Below are positions 39,701-49,252 of a stretch of DNA of 64,000 nt, piece after piece. The translations under genes and the position numbers were made by a program. Location: contig JAFCMP010000334.1 of assembly GCA_017506865.1 (NCBI GenBank), positions 620,001 to 684,000 of the forward strand. The letters are read 5' to 3'. The stretch comes from Tribonema minus (lineage: Eukaryota; Sar; Xanthophyceae; Tribonematales; Tribonemataceae). Position 1 is the first letter of the stretch; each line of letters opens with the position of its first letter. The notes beneath the pieces were generated by a model. The model saw nothing but the letters and a program-made list of their open reading frames with translations. It did not search any database and was not told where the DNA came from.

Positions 39701-42700
39701 CTGAAAACCGCCCTCCCCCCCGCCCCCTTCCCCCCCCCCCTTCCCCCCCCGCCAGATGCGCGCCGGCGGCAGCCTGTCGCCGGGCGCGCTGCTGCCGCCG
39801 CCGCCGCTCTCCGCACACACGCGCGACCGCTCCAACAGCGGCCACCGCCTGTCGCTGCAGCACGGCACAGGGCTCACGCCCGTTTCCGTCTCGCACCCGC
39901 CATCGCCGACCACCTTCTTCGGCGGGCCGTCGCCGCTGCCGCCGGGCTCGCTGTCCATGGGCAACTCGCCCATGGCGGGCGCGGCGGCGGCAGCGGACGC
40001 GCGCCGCAGCAGCGGGCGCATGGCGTACATGGAGGGCGTCGTGAAGGGGCCGCCGCCGCCGCTGCCGCCGCGCTCGCACGCGCGCGGCGGCAGCATCCTC
40101 GACCCGTCCATGCTGCCCGCCAAGATCCTGGACGAGGTGAGCGCCGCTGCTGCTGCTGCCGCTGCTGCTGCGCTGCTGCCGCTGCCGCTGCTGCTGATGC
40201 GCTGCTGCCGCTGCTGCTGCGCTGCTGCCGCCGCGCCGCTGCCGCTGCCGCTGCGCGGCGTCGGCAGCCCTGGTAGCGCAAAGGCGACAGCAGGTTGCGT
40301 TCTTGGTGTGCGTTTGTGTGCGCGGCCGCGGCAGCTTCCCTGGGCCCCAGCCACGCTAATTGCGCGAGTCGACCTTGATGAAGGCTACTTCCGTCGCTGA
40401 TGGCGTATTGCTGCACAAAAGACTCCTTGAGCCTGTCTCATCACCGCCATGACCCCCCCCGCTCCCCTCTCACACATACTGGCATGTCACATGTTGCAGA
40501 TGGTTACGCAGGCCAACAAATGCTCGTAAAGAAATGGCATCTCAAGCTCAACCTCATCAACACCATGACCCCCTCCCTCCCTCTCACATACTTGCGCGTC
40601 ACACGTTGCAGATCACCCTCTCACATGCTGACACGGCACACGTTGTAGATCAACACGGTGTGCGCGGACCCCCGCGGGCTACGCGCTGCGCGAGCTCAAC
40701 CTCATGAATGCCATGACCCCCCCTTCCCCTCCTCACATGCTCGCACGTCACACGGTTGCAGATCAACACGGTGCGCGCGGACCCTGACCCTAACCCTAAC
40801 CCTAACCCTGGCACGTCACATATTGCAGATCAACACGGTGCGCGCCGACCCCGCGGGCTACGCGCTGCGCGAGCTGGAGCCGCTGCTCCACTGCTATGGC
40901 GCCGGCGGCGTGTACACGCCCCCCGGCGGCGGCCAGCCGCGCGTCACATCCGAGGGTGCAAAGTGAGTATGTATGTATGGCAATCAGTACTTCAAGTACT
41001 TTCAGTATGCAGTTCTGAGTCAAGTGAGTGGGCGTCTGGGCTCGCTCACAAGCAGGCGCTTACGTAGTTTATGGCACTTGATGACTTCGTCGACGCCCAG
41101 TGGCGGCAAACCGCGCGCCACGTCCGAGGGCATCAAGTGAGTGCAGCATGCATGTACGGCAATAGGTATTTAGAGTTCCGAGCCGGAACCGTCTAAGACG
41201 GTTCCGGCTCGTCTAGACGGAGAAGACGAAAAGACGGAATGTCCACACACCGTCTTTTCCGTCTTTTTTCAAAACAGCTTTTATGGCTTTTATAACACTC
41301 CAGCAGGCATGTGGCTCACGTACGATGCCAAGGCAAGAGTGCTGATGCACCGCTACTACACGCTGCTTGCATATTTCACTTTTTCGGTCTAATTCACTTC
41401 AAGTTTGAAGTGCAAGTGTGTGTGGTCGTTACCGTTATCCCAGGAGTGTTGTGCTTTGCTGTGTAGGTTCCCACGAAAGCTGTGTTGCCCCTACACGAGT
41501 GATCAGTTGGTTCACGGTTAAAATGAAGTAGGTGAGACGGCGTGGCAAGGCCGTCTTCAACCGTCTTTTCCGTCTTAGACGGAAAAGACGGTCGAAGACG
41601 GTTAGACGGAAAAGACGGTCGAAGACGGTACAGGCCCGTCTAGACGGCTCAGACGGACGGCGGGCTTAGCCGTCTGCAATAAAGACGGTTTGTGGGACCG
41701 GCTCGGAACTCTAGTATTTAGTACTGAGTCGACTGAGTGCGCATTTGGGCTCGGTCACACGCGGGCAGTGACATAGTCTGCGGCGCTTCATAACTTTACA
41801 ACTTCGCGAAGCCCAGTGGCGGCCAGCTGCGCGTCACGTCCGAGGGCGTCAAGTGAGTATGTATGTACGGTATTAGGTACTTCAAGTATTCAGTTCGGAG
41901 CCGAGCGAGTGCGCGTCTGGGCTCGCTCACACGCAGGCGTTTACGTAGTTTATGGCACTTGATGACTTCGTCGACGCCCAGTGGCGGCAAACCGCGCGAC
42001 ACGTCCGAGGGCGTCAAGTGAGTGCAGTATGTAGGTATGGTAATAGGTATGTAGTGTACTGCGTCAAGTGCGTGTGCATCTGGGCTCGGTCGCACGCAGG
42101 CAATTCCGTGGTCTGCTGCGCTTCATGATTGGACTTCAGGTTTGCAAGTTCCCACAGCTGTACGTGAGTGTGTAGCCATAACAACTCCAAATGGAGCCAC
42201 TATTCGCCCTGTGTCTGCATGAACATGAAACTCTGCGGAACGCTGCCACGCCGCGCAAATAAGAATCATCTTAACACAGCGATTACCTCCCTGCCATGCT
42301 GCCTGTCAGCTCTGATTCTGACCCCATTTTTCGATTTTCAACCCTTCAATCTTGTAACTTCAACTCTCCAGGGCGCTGGAGGACGCGCTGCTGGTGCTCA
42401 AGAGGACGCCGCCCGCGCCACCGCTCAGCAGAATCCCTGAGATGGACAAGGCATCGCAGGACCACGCCTCGGACCTCGGAGAAACGGGGCAGGTATGGAC
42501 ATCAGCAATGTACCTATTCACAAGTACTTTTTTCTTTGTCGTTTCTCGCTCAGGGCGAAAAAAAGCCCAGACAGTGGATGTCCATGGACTTGCAACCAGA
42601 ATCTGCACGCGTCTTTGTGAACACCTTGAAAGTGTCTCAATGCGCATCGCCAATCACTTTTGAACACTGCTGTACCGTGCATGTTGTCATGTTCTTGCGA

Positions 42701-44981
42701 GTACCACAAGCACCACCTCGTTAAAGACTGAGCGCACAGCAAGTCACTGACGCACTCGTGCCGCGCGTCTGTCTGTCCTCCTGCACTCCTTTGACAGACG
42801 TCCCACGCCGGCAGCGACGGATCCAAGACGGCTGACCGCATCAACCGCTACGGCCAGGCAAGTGCCGCTTACAGCAGCGTGCGGCAGGCGTTGCCACTGC
42901 ATGTGTGCGCGCATGGCCAATGGCGTACCTGGCTAGAAGTTGCCAGCATGCCTGATTGCTAGCGCTCGCCTGCACTGTACAATGTGCAGGTGTCTTGTGA
43001 CGGCCTCTCACCACTGGCATGCGTTTGCAGCACTCAGCTGGTGATCGAGCCACGTTAGATCTCCAACACGCAGCAACAACACACAGCCGTCACACAGTGC
43101 CGCGACCCCCCTGAGCTCGCCCTTGCAACCCCCCCCCCCCTTAGTCAGGGCTGCTGACCCCCCCTTCACCGCCCCCCCCTTCCCTGTCGCTCATGTCGTC
43201 CCGCAGTTCTTCCAGGTGGCCGGCGAGGTCATCTCCGTGTACGAGTCGTCCGCCGTTGGCATTGTGTGTCAGATGCTCATCAACGACGGCGAGAGGACGC
43301 GCCAGGTGATCATGAGATAAAACCTAAGTAGGGCTAGGGAGCCCTGAGCAGGGCGAGGGTAAAGGTCAGGCTCATACATTGGACATCAGCGTTGGGTTTG
43401 TATCAGATGCTTAGCAACGACGGCAAGAGGGCGCGCAGGTGAGATGAGCCCTAAGTAGGGCTAGGGAGCCCTAAGTAGGGCCAAAGTAAAGGTTGAGGCT
43501 TGCACATTCGACATCAGGGTTGGATTCATTTATCAGAATGAAGCCAAGCATGAGAAGATCATCAACGACGGCGAGAGGACGCGCCAGGTGAGATCAGCCC
43601 TAAGTAGGGGTAGGGCAACGGTCGCGGCTCACAGGTTCAGACGTTTACAAAAGATTGAGTTTGTGACAGGACCGCGAGACGACGCCTGGCTTGAGACGAG
43701 CTTTTCGGTCATTGTTCAACCCCCCTTTCTCACTCAGAATCGCATGTGCAAACTCAGCAGCTCTTCAAGCACGGTCCGTGCAGCAGCGCACCAATAGCGC
43801 AGCCACACTGCTCCGTATTCTGCTTGTGTCAGTTGCAGCGGTGACAGCAATCGTACATACCAATCCTCGGTGGTACGATGTCACCTTGATCTCACCTTGG
43901 AACCTCTCGTGCGTGCATGCTCCCCCCCCCCCCTTCCCCCCTCCAGAACCGCAAGAGCATCATTGGGCAGCACTTCAAGGTGTGCGGCGTCGCAACGGCG
44001 CCGCACCCGAGCGTCGGCACCGTTGGCGTCGTCACGCTAGCGGGCGGCTGGGGCCCCAAGTCTCTGGAACGCGAAGCGCTGGTATCGGTGGAGCCGGGCG
44101 AGGACCCGTCGCCCGAGTTCGAGCGCGTTTTGGAGAGCATCCCCGTGCCTCAGGTGCGTCTACACTGCTGCTGCTGCTGCTGCTGCTGGTGCAGCTGCTG
44201 CTGCTGCTGCGACATGACCTACGGCGGTTTACATCAAGGTGCCTGCTTGGGCCTCTGACATGCAAGAAAAGACCCAAGTCGCTGTACCGTGAGGCGCTTG
44301 TGTCGGTGGACCCGGGCGAGGCGCCGTTGCCGGAATTGGAGCGCGTCCCCGAGAGCACTCCACACGAGATGCGCTCACGGATGCTTTGATGCTTGATTGA
44401 TGCTGCGCAGTTCGCAAGCAATATGCTTTGCAGAAGGCCTCTCAACAAGGCAGCCTTGAACTCTGGCTTGCGCTTTGGCTTCAAATCTGAATGCGGCACG
44501 TGCATTACCGCAAGTACCGGACATGACCAACACTTTAACGCATGGCTGAGTTCTGTGCATTGGGCTCGCCTCGGATGACTCTCCCAGATGCCGTTGAGCC
44601 TTGAGCACTACCCCCGCTCCGGCCTCAACTCCACGCCAGCGCGAACTGTGCTAATCACGGATGAGTCTTGCGCGTGCTTCAGTCGCTCTCCGCCCCGCCC
44701 TCACACTTCCCGCGCTGCGCACGTGCGAGAGCAGATGACCTTGTTCGTGTTGTTGGCCTTCAATTATTCTCCGCCCCACCCTCACACTTCCCTGCGCCGC
44801 GCCAAACCCTAACCCTAAGCCCTGCTCGCGCGCGCCCCCTTCCCCCCAGGTGACGGACGAGGTGCGCAAGGCCATCGCCGCGGGCCTCGCGGTGGAGCTC
44901 GACTACAAGCCCGGCGAGGTCAAGCTCACCGTCAAGCAGCGCGACGGCAGCGCGTCGCTGCTGTCGTGCCAGTGGGGCTGA
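19494..44981 (+). CDS. CH-CH / degenerate M20 peptidase / Pro-rich / CAP fusion protein, 27 exons, 1171 aa
   Basis: Exons: 19494-19622, 22508-22630, 23019-23180, 24077-24236, 25152-25216, 26113-26176, 27356-27552, 28182-28252, 28696-28786, 29584-29670, 30648-30727, 31447-31544, 32588-32742, 33854-33967, 34359-34402, 34816-34888, 35825-35926, 36817-36936, 37565-37765, 38735-38980, 39756-40136, 40829-40962, 42372-42492, 42798-42857, 43207-43305, 43947-44153, 44850-44981 (TGA). All 26 junctions are in phase (19 phase 0, 3 phase 1, 4 phase 2). The ATG has a good context (gccATGG) and lies just before the CH domain. Domain order is CH1 (about 31-138), CH2 (139-234), M20-like (265-755), Pro/Ser-rich (795-910) and CAP (912-1110). 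There is no signal peptide or membrane segment. The CH pair predicts actin binding; the M20 part has lost most metal ligands. Exon 7 carries both the CH2 end and the M20 start, and exon 21 carries both linker and CAP start, which supports one protein. The weakest join is exon 20 to 21, because exon 21 begins with ATG. Confidence 0.85.
21065..21517 (+). CDS. Possible nested 150-aa ORF in intron 1 of the fusion gene
   Basis: An open frame beginning MIEMMCTSRQRPFVL and ending in TAA. It is less GC-rich than the surrounding exons and has a balanced, protein-like composition (for example CADFLRSLGLVPSGACV and SIIHMLEKLHQRLMV). I do not recognise the product, and no echo or splice pattern links it to the host gene. 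It could be a nested gene, a remnant of a mobile element or a chance frame. Confidence 0.3.
   Translation: MIEMMCTSRQRPFVLAHTSRVEVYKAVSKILYVRLCIVESKVHVQHLDGSSNAYLQCADFLRSLGLVPSGACVLRASQSGESLCMSDDVYFPDRSIIHMLEKLHQRLMVAGMIEFWPHGSVRFNHFVSSVHMLSCDSQPQFLVTVSVTAA
21900..22560 (+). repeat. Echo array: copies of the start of CH exon 22508-22630
   Basis: Head copies (VAVRLLKVDNLF coding) with acceptors begin at 21925, 22105 and 22312 before the true exon at 22508, spaced 180-207 bp. A more decayed copy lies near 21715-21775. Each carries 60-90 nt of exon-like sequence including the DG of the CH motif. Confidence 0.88.
23250..24076 (+). repeat. Tail echo of exon 23019-23180 and six head echoes of exon 24077-24236
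   Basis: A 70-nt copy of the CH1 end (LGMIWSLIVFFMAK coding) lies at 23260-23328. Copies of the next exon's acceptor and DLGES head follow, with AG near 23732, 23790, 23832, 23885, 23933 and 24025. They are interleaved with ccctaaccctaa repeats. The 23933 copy extends through about 60 nt of the exon. Confidence 0.87.
24237..24840 (+). repeat. Tail echoes of CH2 exon 24077-24236
   Basis: Copies with donors near 24397, 24470 and 24593 follow, then two eroded ones near 24715 and 24818. The first spans about 100 nt with only a few changes (INVHNFTDSLADGKAFMAI coding). Lengths shrink with distance from the true exon. Confidence 0.88.
25417..25459. repeat. Second inverted telomere-like junction
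   Basis: Imperfect ggttagggttag units are followed at about 25443 by ctaaccctaaccctaa in the opposite sense. It lies in the intron between exons 5 and 6 of the fusion gene. Confidence 0.8.
26970..27990 (+). repeat. Head and tail echoes of exon 27356-27552
   Basis: Head copies (DKKANIT coding) begin near 26991 and 27188; the second extends about 80 nt. Tail copies (LDYAAAHPG to QAAAAK coding) have donors near 27687, 27850 and 27986, and share a GTATGT donor that differs from the true GTGCGT. Confidence 0.85.
29302..29407. repeat. Interstitial telomere-like array with variant block
   Basis: About 17 hexamer units: TTAGGG first, then a homogeneous block of TTTGGG variants (about 29348-29383), then mixed units. 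It is in an intron, far from any chromosome end visible here. Confidence 0.92.
29735..30100 (+). repeat. Tail echoes of exon 29584-29670
   Basis: Copies of the AKAAFQDK coding end plus gtgagtgactcg occur near 29735-29775, 29822-29880, 29990-30025 and 30068-30095. One has lost its donor (caatgagtgac). Confidence 0.82.
30828..31020 (+). repeat. Tail echoes of exon 30648-30727
   Basis: Two copies of the PQCKDLPCTL coding end with GTGAGC donors lie near 30868 and 31012. They are separated by a repeated intron segment containing gtgcagctgagcatcaccgc. Confidence 0.85.
31970..32600 (+). repeat. Echo array: head copies of M20-like exon 32588-32742
   Basis: Five copies of the acceptor and head (DVGVPDYVVVSDP coding) lie near 32010, 32127, 32250, 32316 and 32460 before the true exon at 32588, about 120-130 bp apart. 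The 32127 copy has a deletion that breaks the frame; the 32250 copy keeps only a few bases. Confidence 0.87.
33180..33860 (+). repeat. Echo array: head copies of exon 33854-33967
   Basis: Copies of ctcag plus GKRRSVCDYG coding head begin near 33193, 33336, 33543 and 33696 before the true acceptor at 33853. The fourth runs into a run of more than 25 C. Confidence 0.8.
33707..33741. repeat. Long poly-C tract
   Basis: About 30 C in a row upstream of exon 33854. Other runs lie at 16029-16052, 36667-36682, 37533-37556 and 38485-38497. Several sit just before acceptors or inside echo copies. Confidence 0.9.
35690..35760 (+). repeat. Head echo of exon 35825-35926
   Basis: A copy of about 60 nt of the exon start (SYVRDGVVVGATIAEQLTL coding) with its own ctcag acceptor lies 130 bp before the true exon. 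A short copy of the exon end with a donor lies at 36193-36212. Confidence 0.87.
36937..37320 (+). repeat. Tail echoes of exon 36817-36936 with repeated intron segment
   Basis: The KALKAHINA coding end plus gtgagc is repeated near 37050 and 37275. The adjacent intron text (aaaccctggccttagggtta) appears five times between 36948 and 37320. Confidence 0.85.
37790..38176 (+). repeat. Tail echoes of exon 37565-37765
   Basis: A short copy lies near 37815-37842. A long copy of about 120 nt lies at 38050-38172 (SARSTSSR region in another frame), ending in a working-looking donor GTGCGT. Indels have broken its frame relative to the exon. Confidence 0.83.
39085..39385 (+). repeat. Tail echoes of exon 38735-38980
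   Basis: A near-identical copy of about 45 nt of the exon end (HMDDLERRQAANK coding) plus a GTGAGG donor lies at 39090-39135. An eroded one lies near 39340-39385 in which the donor is gone. Confidence 0.87.
40600..42030 (+). repeat. Head and tail echoes of CAP exon 40829-40962
   Basis: Head copies (INTVRADP coding) begin near 40650 and 40761, with shorter ones near 40500 and 40611. Tail copies (GGxxRVTSEGVK coding plus gtgagt) end near 41137, 41852 and 42018, accompanied by a repeated intron block (cttgatgacttcgtcgacgc). Confidence 0.85.
41172..41712. mobile_element. MITE-like non-autonomous DNA element
   Basis: A 15-bp perfect inverted terminal repeat, agagttccgagccgg, lies at 41172-41186 with its reverse complement at 41698-41712. 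The flanks share tatttag, but the exact target-site duplication is ambiguous (TA or TAG possible). The interior has no open frame of note and is rich in agacggaaaagacggt-type repeats, some inverted. It sits inside the intron after CAP exon 22, within an echo-bearing segment, so it is younger than at least part of that array. Superfamily not recognised. Confidence 0.75.
42858..43206 (+). other. GC-AG intron between CAP exons 24 and 25
   Basis: The donor is cag|gcaagt, a GC donor with otherwise strong consensus. The acceptor is the C-rich gtcccgcag at 43206. It is the only non-GT donor in the three large gene models. Confidence 0.75.
43400..43620 (+). repeat. Tail echoes of CAP exon 43207-43305
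   Basis: Copies of the INDGERTRQ coding end with gtgagat donors lie near 43438 and 43590, followed by the repeated cctaagtaggg intron text. Confidence 0.83.
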
Positions 44982-47189
44982 GCGCTGCTGCCAGCGGCGC
45001 TGAGCGGTGTTGCCCGCCGACAGCAGTGCCGAGCACTGTTGCCCGCCAGCAGCCGTGCTGAGCGGTGCCATGCGGCGGCACAGTAGGACAAGCTGTGTTG
45101 CGGTGCCCGCGGGTGAGCGCTGCTGCTGCGTGCGGCCGCGCCGCGCCGCTGCGCTGCGCATTCTGCTACAGCGCGCCGCCGCCTTCCTGCTGGCGGCGGC
45201 GCTGCAGCTAGAGCGCTACATTCCCTACCGCTGCGAGTCGTACGAAGCGCACGGCTTCGCTGCGGGTAAGCTGCTGTCGTCGGTTTCATGCTGCGGGGAT
45301 GTGCGTGCAATGGCGGCGGCCGTTGACTTTGCGCCCGCTGAGAGACACACTGTGCGTGGCCATTTGGGGGGAACTAAACACAGGGGGGAGGTTAGGGCCG
45401 TTTGCACGGGGTACTGCATCTGTATGGTGGAGATCTGGGGGGGGGGGGGGGGCAGAGGGTAGAGGGGCTTTCGTTGTCGTGGTCCGTGGGTCCAAGTGTG
45501 GTGGTGGGGGGGGGGGGCGTGCTGCACTGCGGTGTGGCAGTGCTCGAAGGCAGCCCTGCTCAGCACCTGTTTTTCTCTGTGTGACAGCTGCTCTGGTCTT
45601 GTCAAGAGTGATCATGCAGATCAATGCCACGTTGTTGTCTGTTGCTCACGCCGTGGTCCTGCACTCATGCATTGAACTGCTGCGATGGGCGAGCATGTGC
45701 TGTAGATGCGCATGAGCGTGTGATGTCTGCTTGACAGTCCCAACTGGTTCTCTATGCACAGCATGCTTGACGGTCCCGACTGGTTCTCTTTGCAACGCAT
45801 GTACTTGCTCTGTGTCACGAAGCGCTGAAGTGTATGGCTGCCCACGTGTGAAACGCGTGCACCGCTTGATCATGGCAAGATGATACTTTAATGATACTTT
45901 GTTACCATGAAGGCGGCGTTCACGCAATTGTATGGTGTCCCATTCGTTGATGAGACCATATTCATGTGCACATGTCCATAGTTCAATATTTTAATAGAGC
46001 ACATGTGTCGTGGCGGGCATCGGCACGTCCACGTTTTGGAGGTGCACACTGCACCGATGCACGCACATTTCTGAATGTATGATCTACCATGGCACTGCCA
46101 CGAGCTACGCGTGATGTGCTGGTGCAGTGCAGTGCGCTTCCGGGAGTGGCCGGCGCTGTACGCGCGGGCCGTGGCAGCGCAACAATATTGGAATGCCCAA
46201 ACTGCGGTGAGCGCTGATGCGTGCTAAGGAGCATGCAGGGGTGCGTGCATATTGAACTTGCAAGCTTGCGTTGGCGGTATGCTGTCAGGGGGCCGCAATG
46301 CCACTGAGGAGCTGAACAGCGTGCTTGCAACAGGCGCCAATGCCACCGACACGGAAGAGTCACGTGCAAACACCGTTGTGCGCGCTGTGGCCTGCGCCAC
46401 GCTTCACATGCGTGCACGTGCACGGGCCGCCATCAGTTGGCCGCCCGCGACCGCCGCTTGCGTTTGGCTTTGGTAGGTTTTCAGTGCTCGCCGGTGAGGA
46501 CAGAGGTCGGGCGTGCAGCGCAATCACCTGCTTTCTCTCTGCGTGCACGCGCGGTCCACTGCTGCTGTCAAATGCACGACGGATGATGGGGAGGCAACTT
46601 GGAGTTGCGGATGCTACCGGAGCTGCAATGCGGTGCCGGCCGAGGTCTACGAGTGGAGCGCCGCGAATGCAGCAAGTATGCATCACGCAGCGTGTGATGT
46701 GCTGGAGCACGGAACCGCCGTGCTACGATGACCAATGGTGGACTTGCTCGCGATGACACAGGGGCGTCAGCCGCGGGCGGCAGCTGCGCGTTGCACGCGC
46801 AGTGACCGACACAACGCACATACCCATGCACCATGTGTGCGTGATCTCCGCATCAGGATGTGGCTTTACGCGCATGCACGCATGACCGCGCGTGCACACA
46901 CATGTTCACACCAGCGCCGAGGGCATGAGCTGTGAGCGCAGCTCAGAGTTCGTGCAGTGTCAGCAGCTCAGTTCCATCGCAAGCTCCTCGCTTCAAAACT
47001 AGCCCCCAGCTGACCTAGACCTTACCACGTCCTCCTGCACTGAGCGCCCCCCCCCCAACATCTGGCGGTTACCCCCTCCAAACCATTTGAACTTTGGCAA
47101 ACTTCAACAGGAAATCGCTGTTGCCGTCGGGCCGTGGCTGTTTGAACACTCAGACAAAGCTCACAACTTTTCTGCAGGACAAAGCAAGG
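44982..47189. other. Region downstream of the fusion gene, no gene assigned
   Basis: Open frames at 45007-45462 (Ala/Arg-rich, shadow-like) and 46252-46731 have no recognised motifs. Poly-G runs near 45438 and 45507 and duplicated short segments (ccaactggttctct at about 45740-45790) are present. Nothing further is supported. Confidence 0.4.
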
Positions 47190-47312
47190 ATGTGCAGGCG
47201 TGTGACTTGCTCCCAGTGCCAGAAGCCCACCTGGGCGGGGTGTGGAATGCACATCGAGACAGCCCTCGCAGGGGTCAAGCCTGAGGACAGGTGCCAGTGT
47301 CCAAGGCGTTGA
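47190..47312 (+). CDS. Small Cys-rich conserved protein, 40 aa
   Basis: ATG at 47190 and TGA at 47310-47312. The sequence VTCSQCQKPTWAGCGMHI, followed by ALAGV and RCQC, matches a small protein family found across plants, fungi and protists with the pattern C..C.K.TW.GCG.H...AL..V....RC.C. The paired CxxC and CxC motifs suggest metal binding; the family's function is not known to me. The length is typical of the shorter members. An AG (tctgcag) just upstream means a 5' exon is possible. The surrounding 47.0-47.5 kb shows no other confident exon. Confidence 0.65.
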   Translation: MCRRVTCSQCQKPTWAGCGMHIETALAGVKPEDRCQCPRR

Positions 47313-49252
47313 TACAGCAACCAGCTGAAGCGACAGGTGGAGAAGGCTCTTCGATAACGTTGATGAGGGCAGCGTGCGTATGATGCGCCGTGTGTAGAGG
47401 GCTGCGTCACAGTCATCTGGTACTTGACCTGCTCGTTTCTTGCAGCGGGCTGTGCACAAAGGTGTAAAGGGGGCCTACAAGGCGCTCCTACTGCACGGAA
47501 GTGCTCGTACGGCCACGCCATTGGCGTGCACAAGTGTAAATAGAGCATCTGTCACTACCGATCGATGTACTCTACTCCATGGTTGCCTGCCCTGTGGCTT
47601 TTGATGCCCTGTGCCTGTACCATCAGTCGACTTTGCGTTGTTTCCTCTGTAGTCTATGTGTGTTATGGCAATGCATGCACTCCACGCTGTGCGGCGGCAG
47701 CTGTCGGCTCAGGAACTGCAATGCTGATGTCAGGTGCATGCATGCCAATTTGCCCTGATGACATTGACCTAGACCAGATGCCAGGCGCCATGTTGATGTA
47801 AAGGTGAGTCACACAACTTGGTCTGGCTTGCAATCTGCTACGTTTGCTTATAATGCTGTGATTGAACCATGGCCAGCATTGCAAATCAGCTGGCCATGTG
47901 GCATTGGAACGCAGGACTGTTCATGAGATGTGAAAGCTTGGCTGCGCGCAGCACAAACGCTTGCCTAGCAATTCAGCAGTAGTCATGGGTACTGCTATAG
48001 TATACCTGAGCTCGCCGTCTGTACCTGCTGCATGTGCAATTAGTCTTTGACGCAAGCTCAACGCTTCAGCCCCCCTTCATGTGCTGAGCTGATGCAGCTG
48101 CCTAGTGGTCCATAAATTCATCGGACGCGTCATTCAAGATGTGCTTTGTTGTTGCACGTGCATATATGGCTCAGCCCTTCCCGCTTCCTCTTGCGAAACA
48201 TGGTACCAGCACCTGCCAACAAACAGCTTGCATGTTTCGCTGTCGCGCGCTGGTGAAGGTGACACACACTTCACTTAGTAGCAGTGTTAACTCGAAGCAT
48301 CATCCTTTGGCCCTCTTGGTCAGATCTCTCATGCAACAAATGCCTTACATGACGTGCGGTTGTGTATAGGTGGATAGGGGCATCATGCTACGCATGGCCC
48401 CCACTCCTTCATGGGTGCACTAATGGTGATCATGGTGATCGCATTATGTGAACACACCTCAAGCGCTTCACTGCGCTTGGAAGCTCACCGGGGTTGCGCG
48501 TTGCAATGATGCAGTGTTGTGACGTGCACCTTGCGTGTGTAGAAGCACATTATACAGCCGTTATTGCATCATGCGTAGCATAGTACACTTAAATTGCCAT
48601 GCATACAGACTTTGAATGCAGTGCGAGAGGGCGGCAAAGCTGCAATCTGGCCATCATAGAAGAGTGTGCAATCAGGCATCGGATACGATCAGGGAGACAA
48701 TTTGAAGGAAGCACATGCTGCAAGCCAAATGATCTGTTGTGCTAGCTACAGAAACAACTTTGCTGCTGGGCACAAAGAGACGGGCAAGTGCGGGCCAGAG
48801 CTGCTTCAGTGTCAAATAAAGAGGCGAATCATTGCACACCATGGATCGGCGCGTGACATTGGGTGTAATAATGGCTATGCAACTGCAAATGTGATTCGTG
48901 CACATGCTCAAATCACTCTATAGCTACCCCCAGATATTGCATGTACCCAGTCAAAGCTGCCCTTCACAATTCTGAACGCAAAGAGGCATGACGCGACACT
49001 GTGTGCAGTTGCGCTTGGAGGACACCAGGAAGCGCCGTCATGTTGACAGCCGCAAAGCTGCAATCTGCTGAGGACACGACACACATTACATGATTACTGT
49101 CCCTATTGTGTCGATGTGCAGCGACATCCGAGTCGCCAATGGCGCTTCAACGGTCGCAAAGCTACAATCTGCTGAGTACCCACAGTGCAAGACAACTGTC
49201 CTTGTTGTGCCATCAGGGGCGACATTGCCAGCGGCGCTTCCATGTTACCTCT
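47313..49252. other. No gene assigned
   Basis: Lower-GC, non-repetitive DNA with only short open frames, including a Cys/Met-rich one at 47565-47801 without recognisable motif. No RNA gene or mobile element was recognised. Confidence 0.4.

Larger units (their letters stand above)
39756..44153 (+). other. Pro/Ser-rich linker and CAP (SCP/PR-1) domain, exons 21-26
   Basis: Exon 21 (127 aa) is Pro, Ser and Gly rich with PPPPL and PPPPLPPRS runs, possible SH3 or profilin ligands. It ends in MLPAKILDE, which continues into exon 22 INTVRADPAGYALRELEPLL, the typical first helix of CAP domains. Later CAP hallmarks are TSHAGSDGSKTADRINRYG (exon 24, His 1009), VAGEVISVYESSA (GENI-like, Glu 1033), MLINDGERTRQNRKSIIGQ (the DDGxxxRGHRxN segment, with His replaced by Asn) and FKVCGVATAPHPSVG. 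CAP proteins are mostly secreted; this one sits at the end of a protein without signal peptide, as in intracellular GAPR-1-like members. Confidence 0.8.

Noticed and set aside
39689..40416. Long minus-strand frames of 180-221 codons
   Set aside because: They are antisense to the Pro/Ser-rich exon 39756-40136, whose GC-rich codons keep all frames open. No splice logic or motif supports them.
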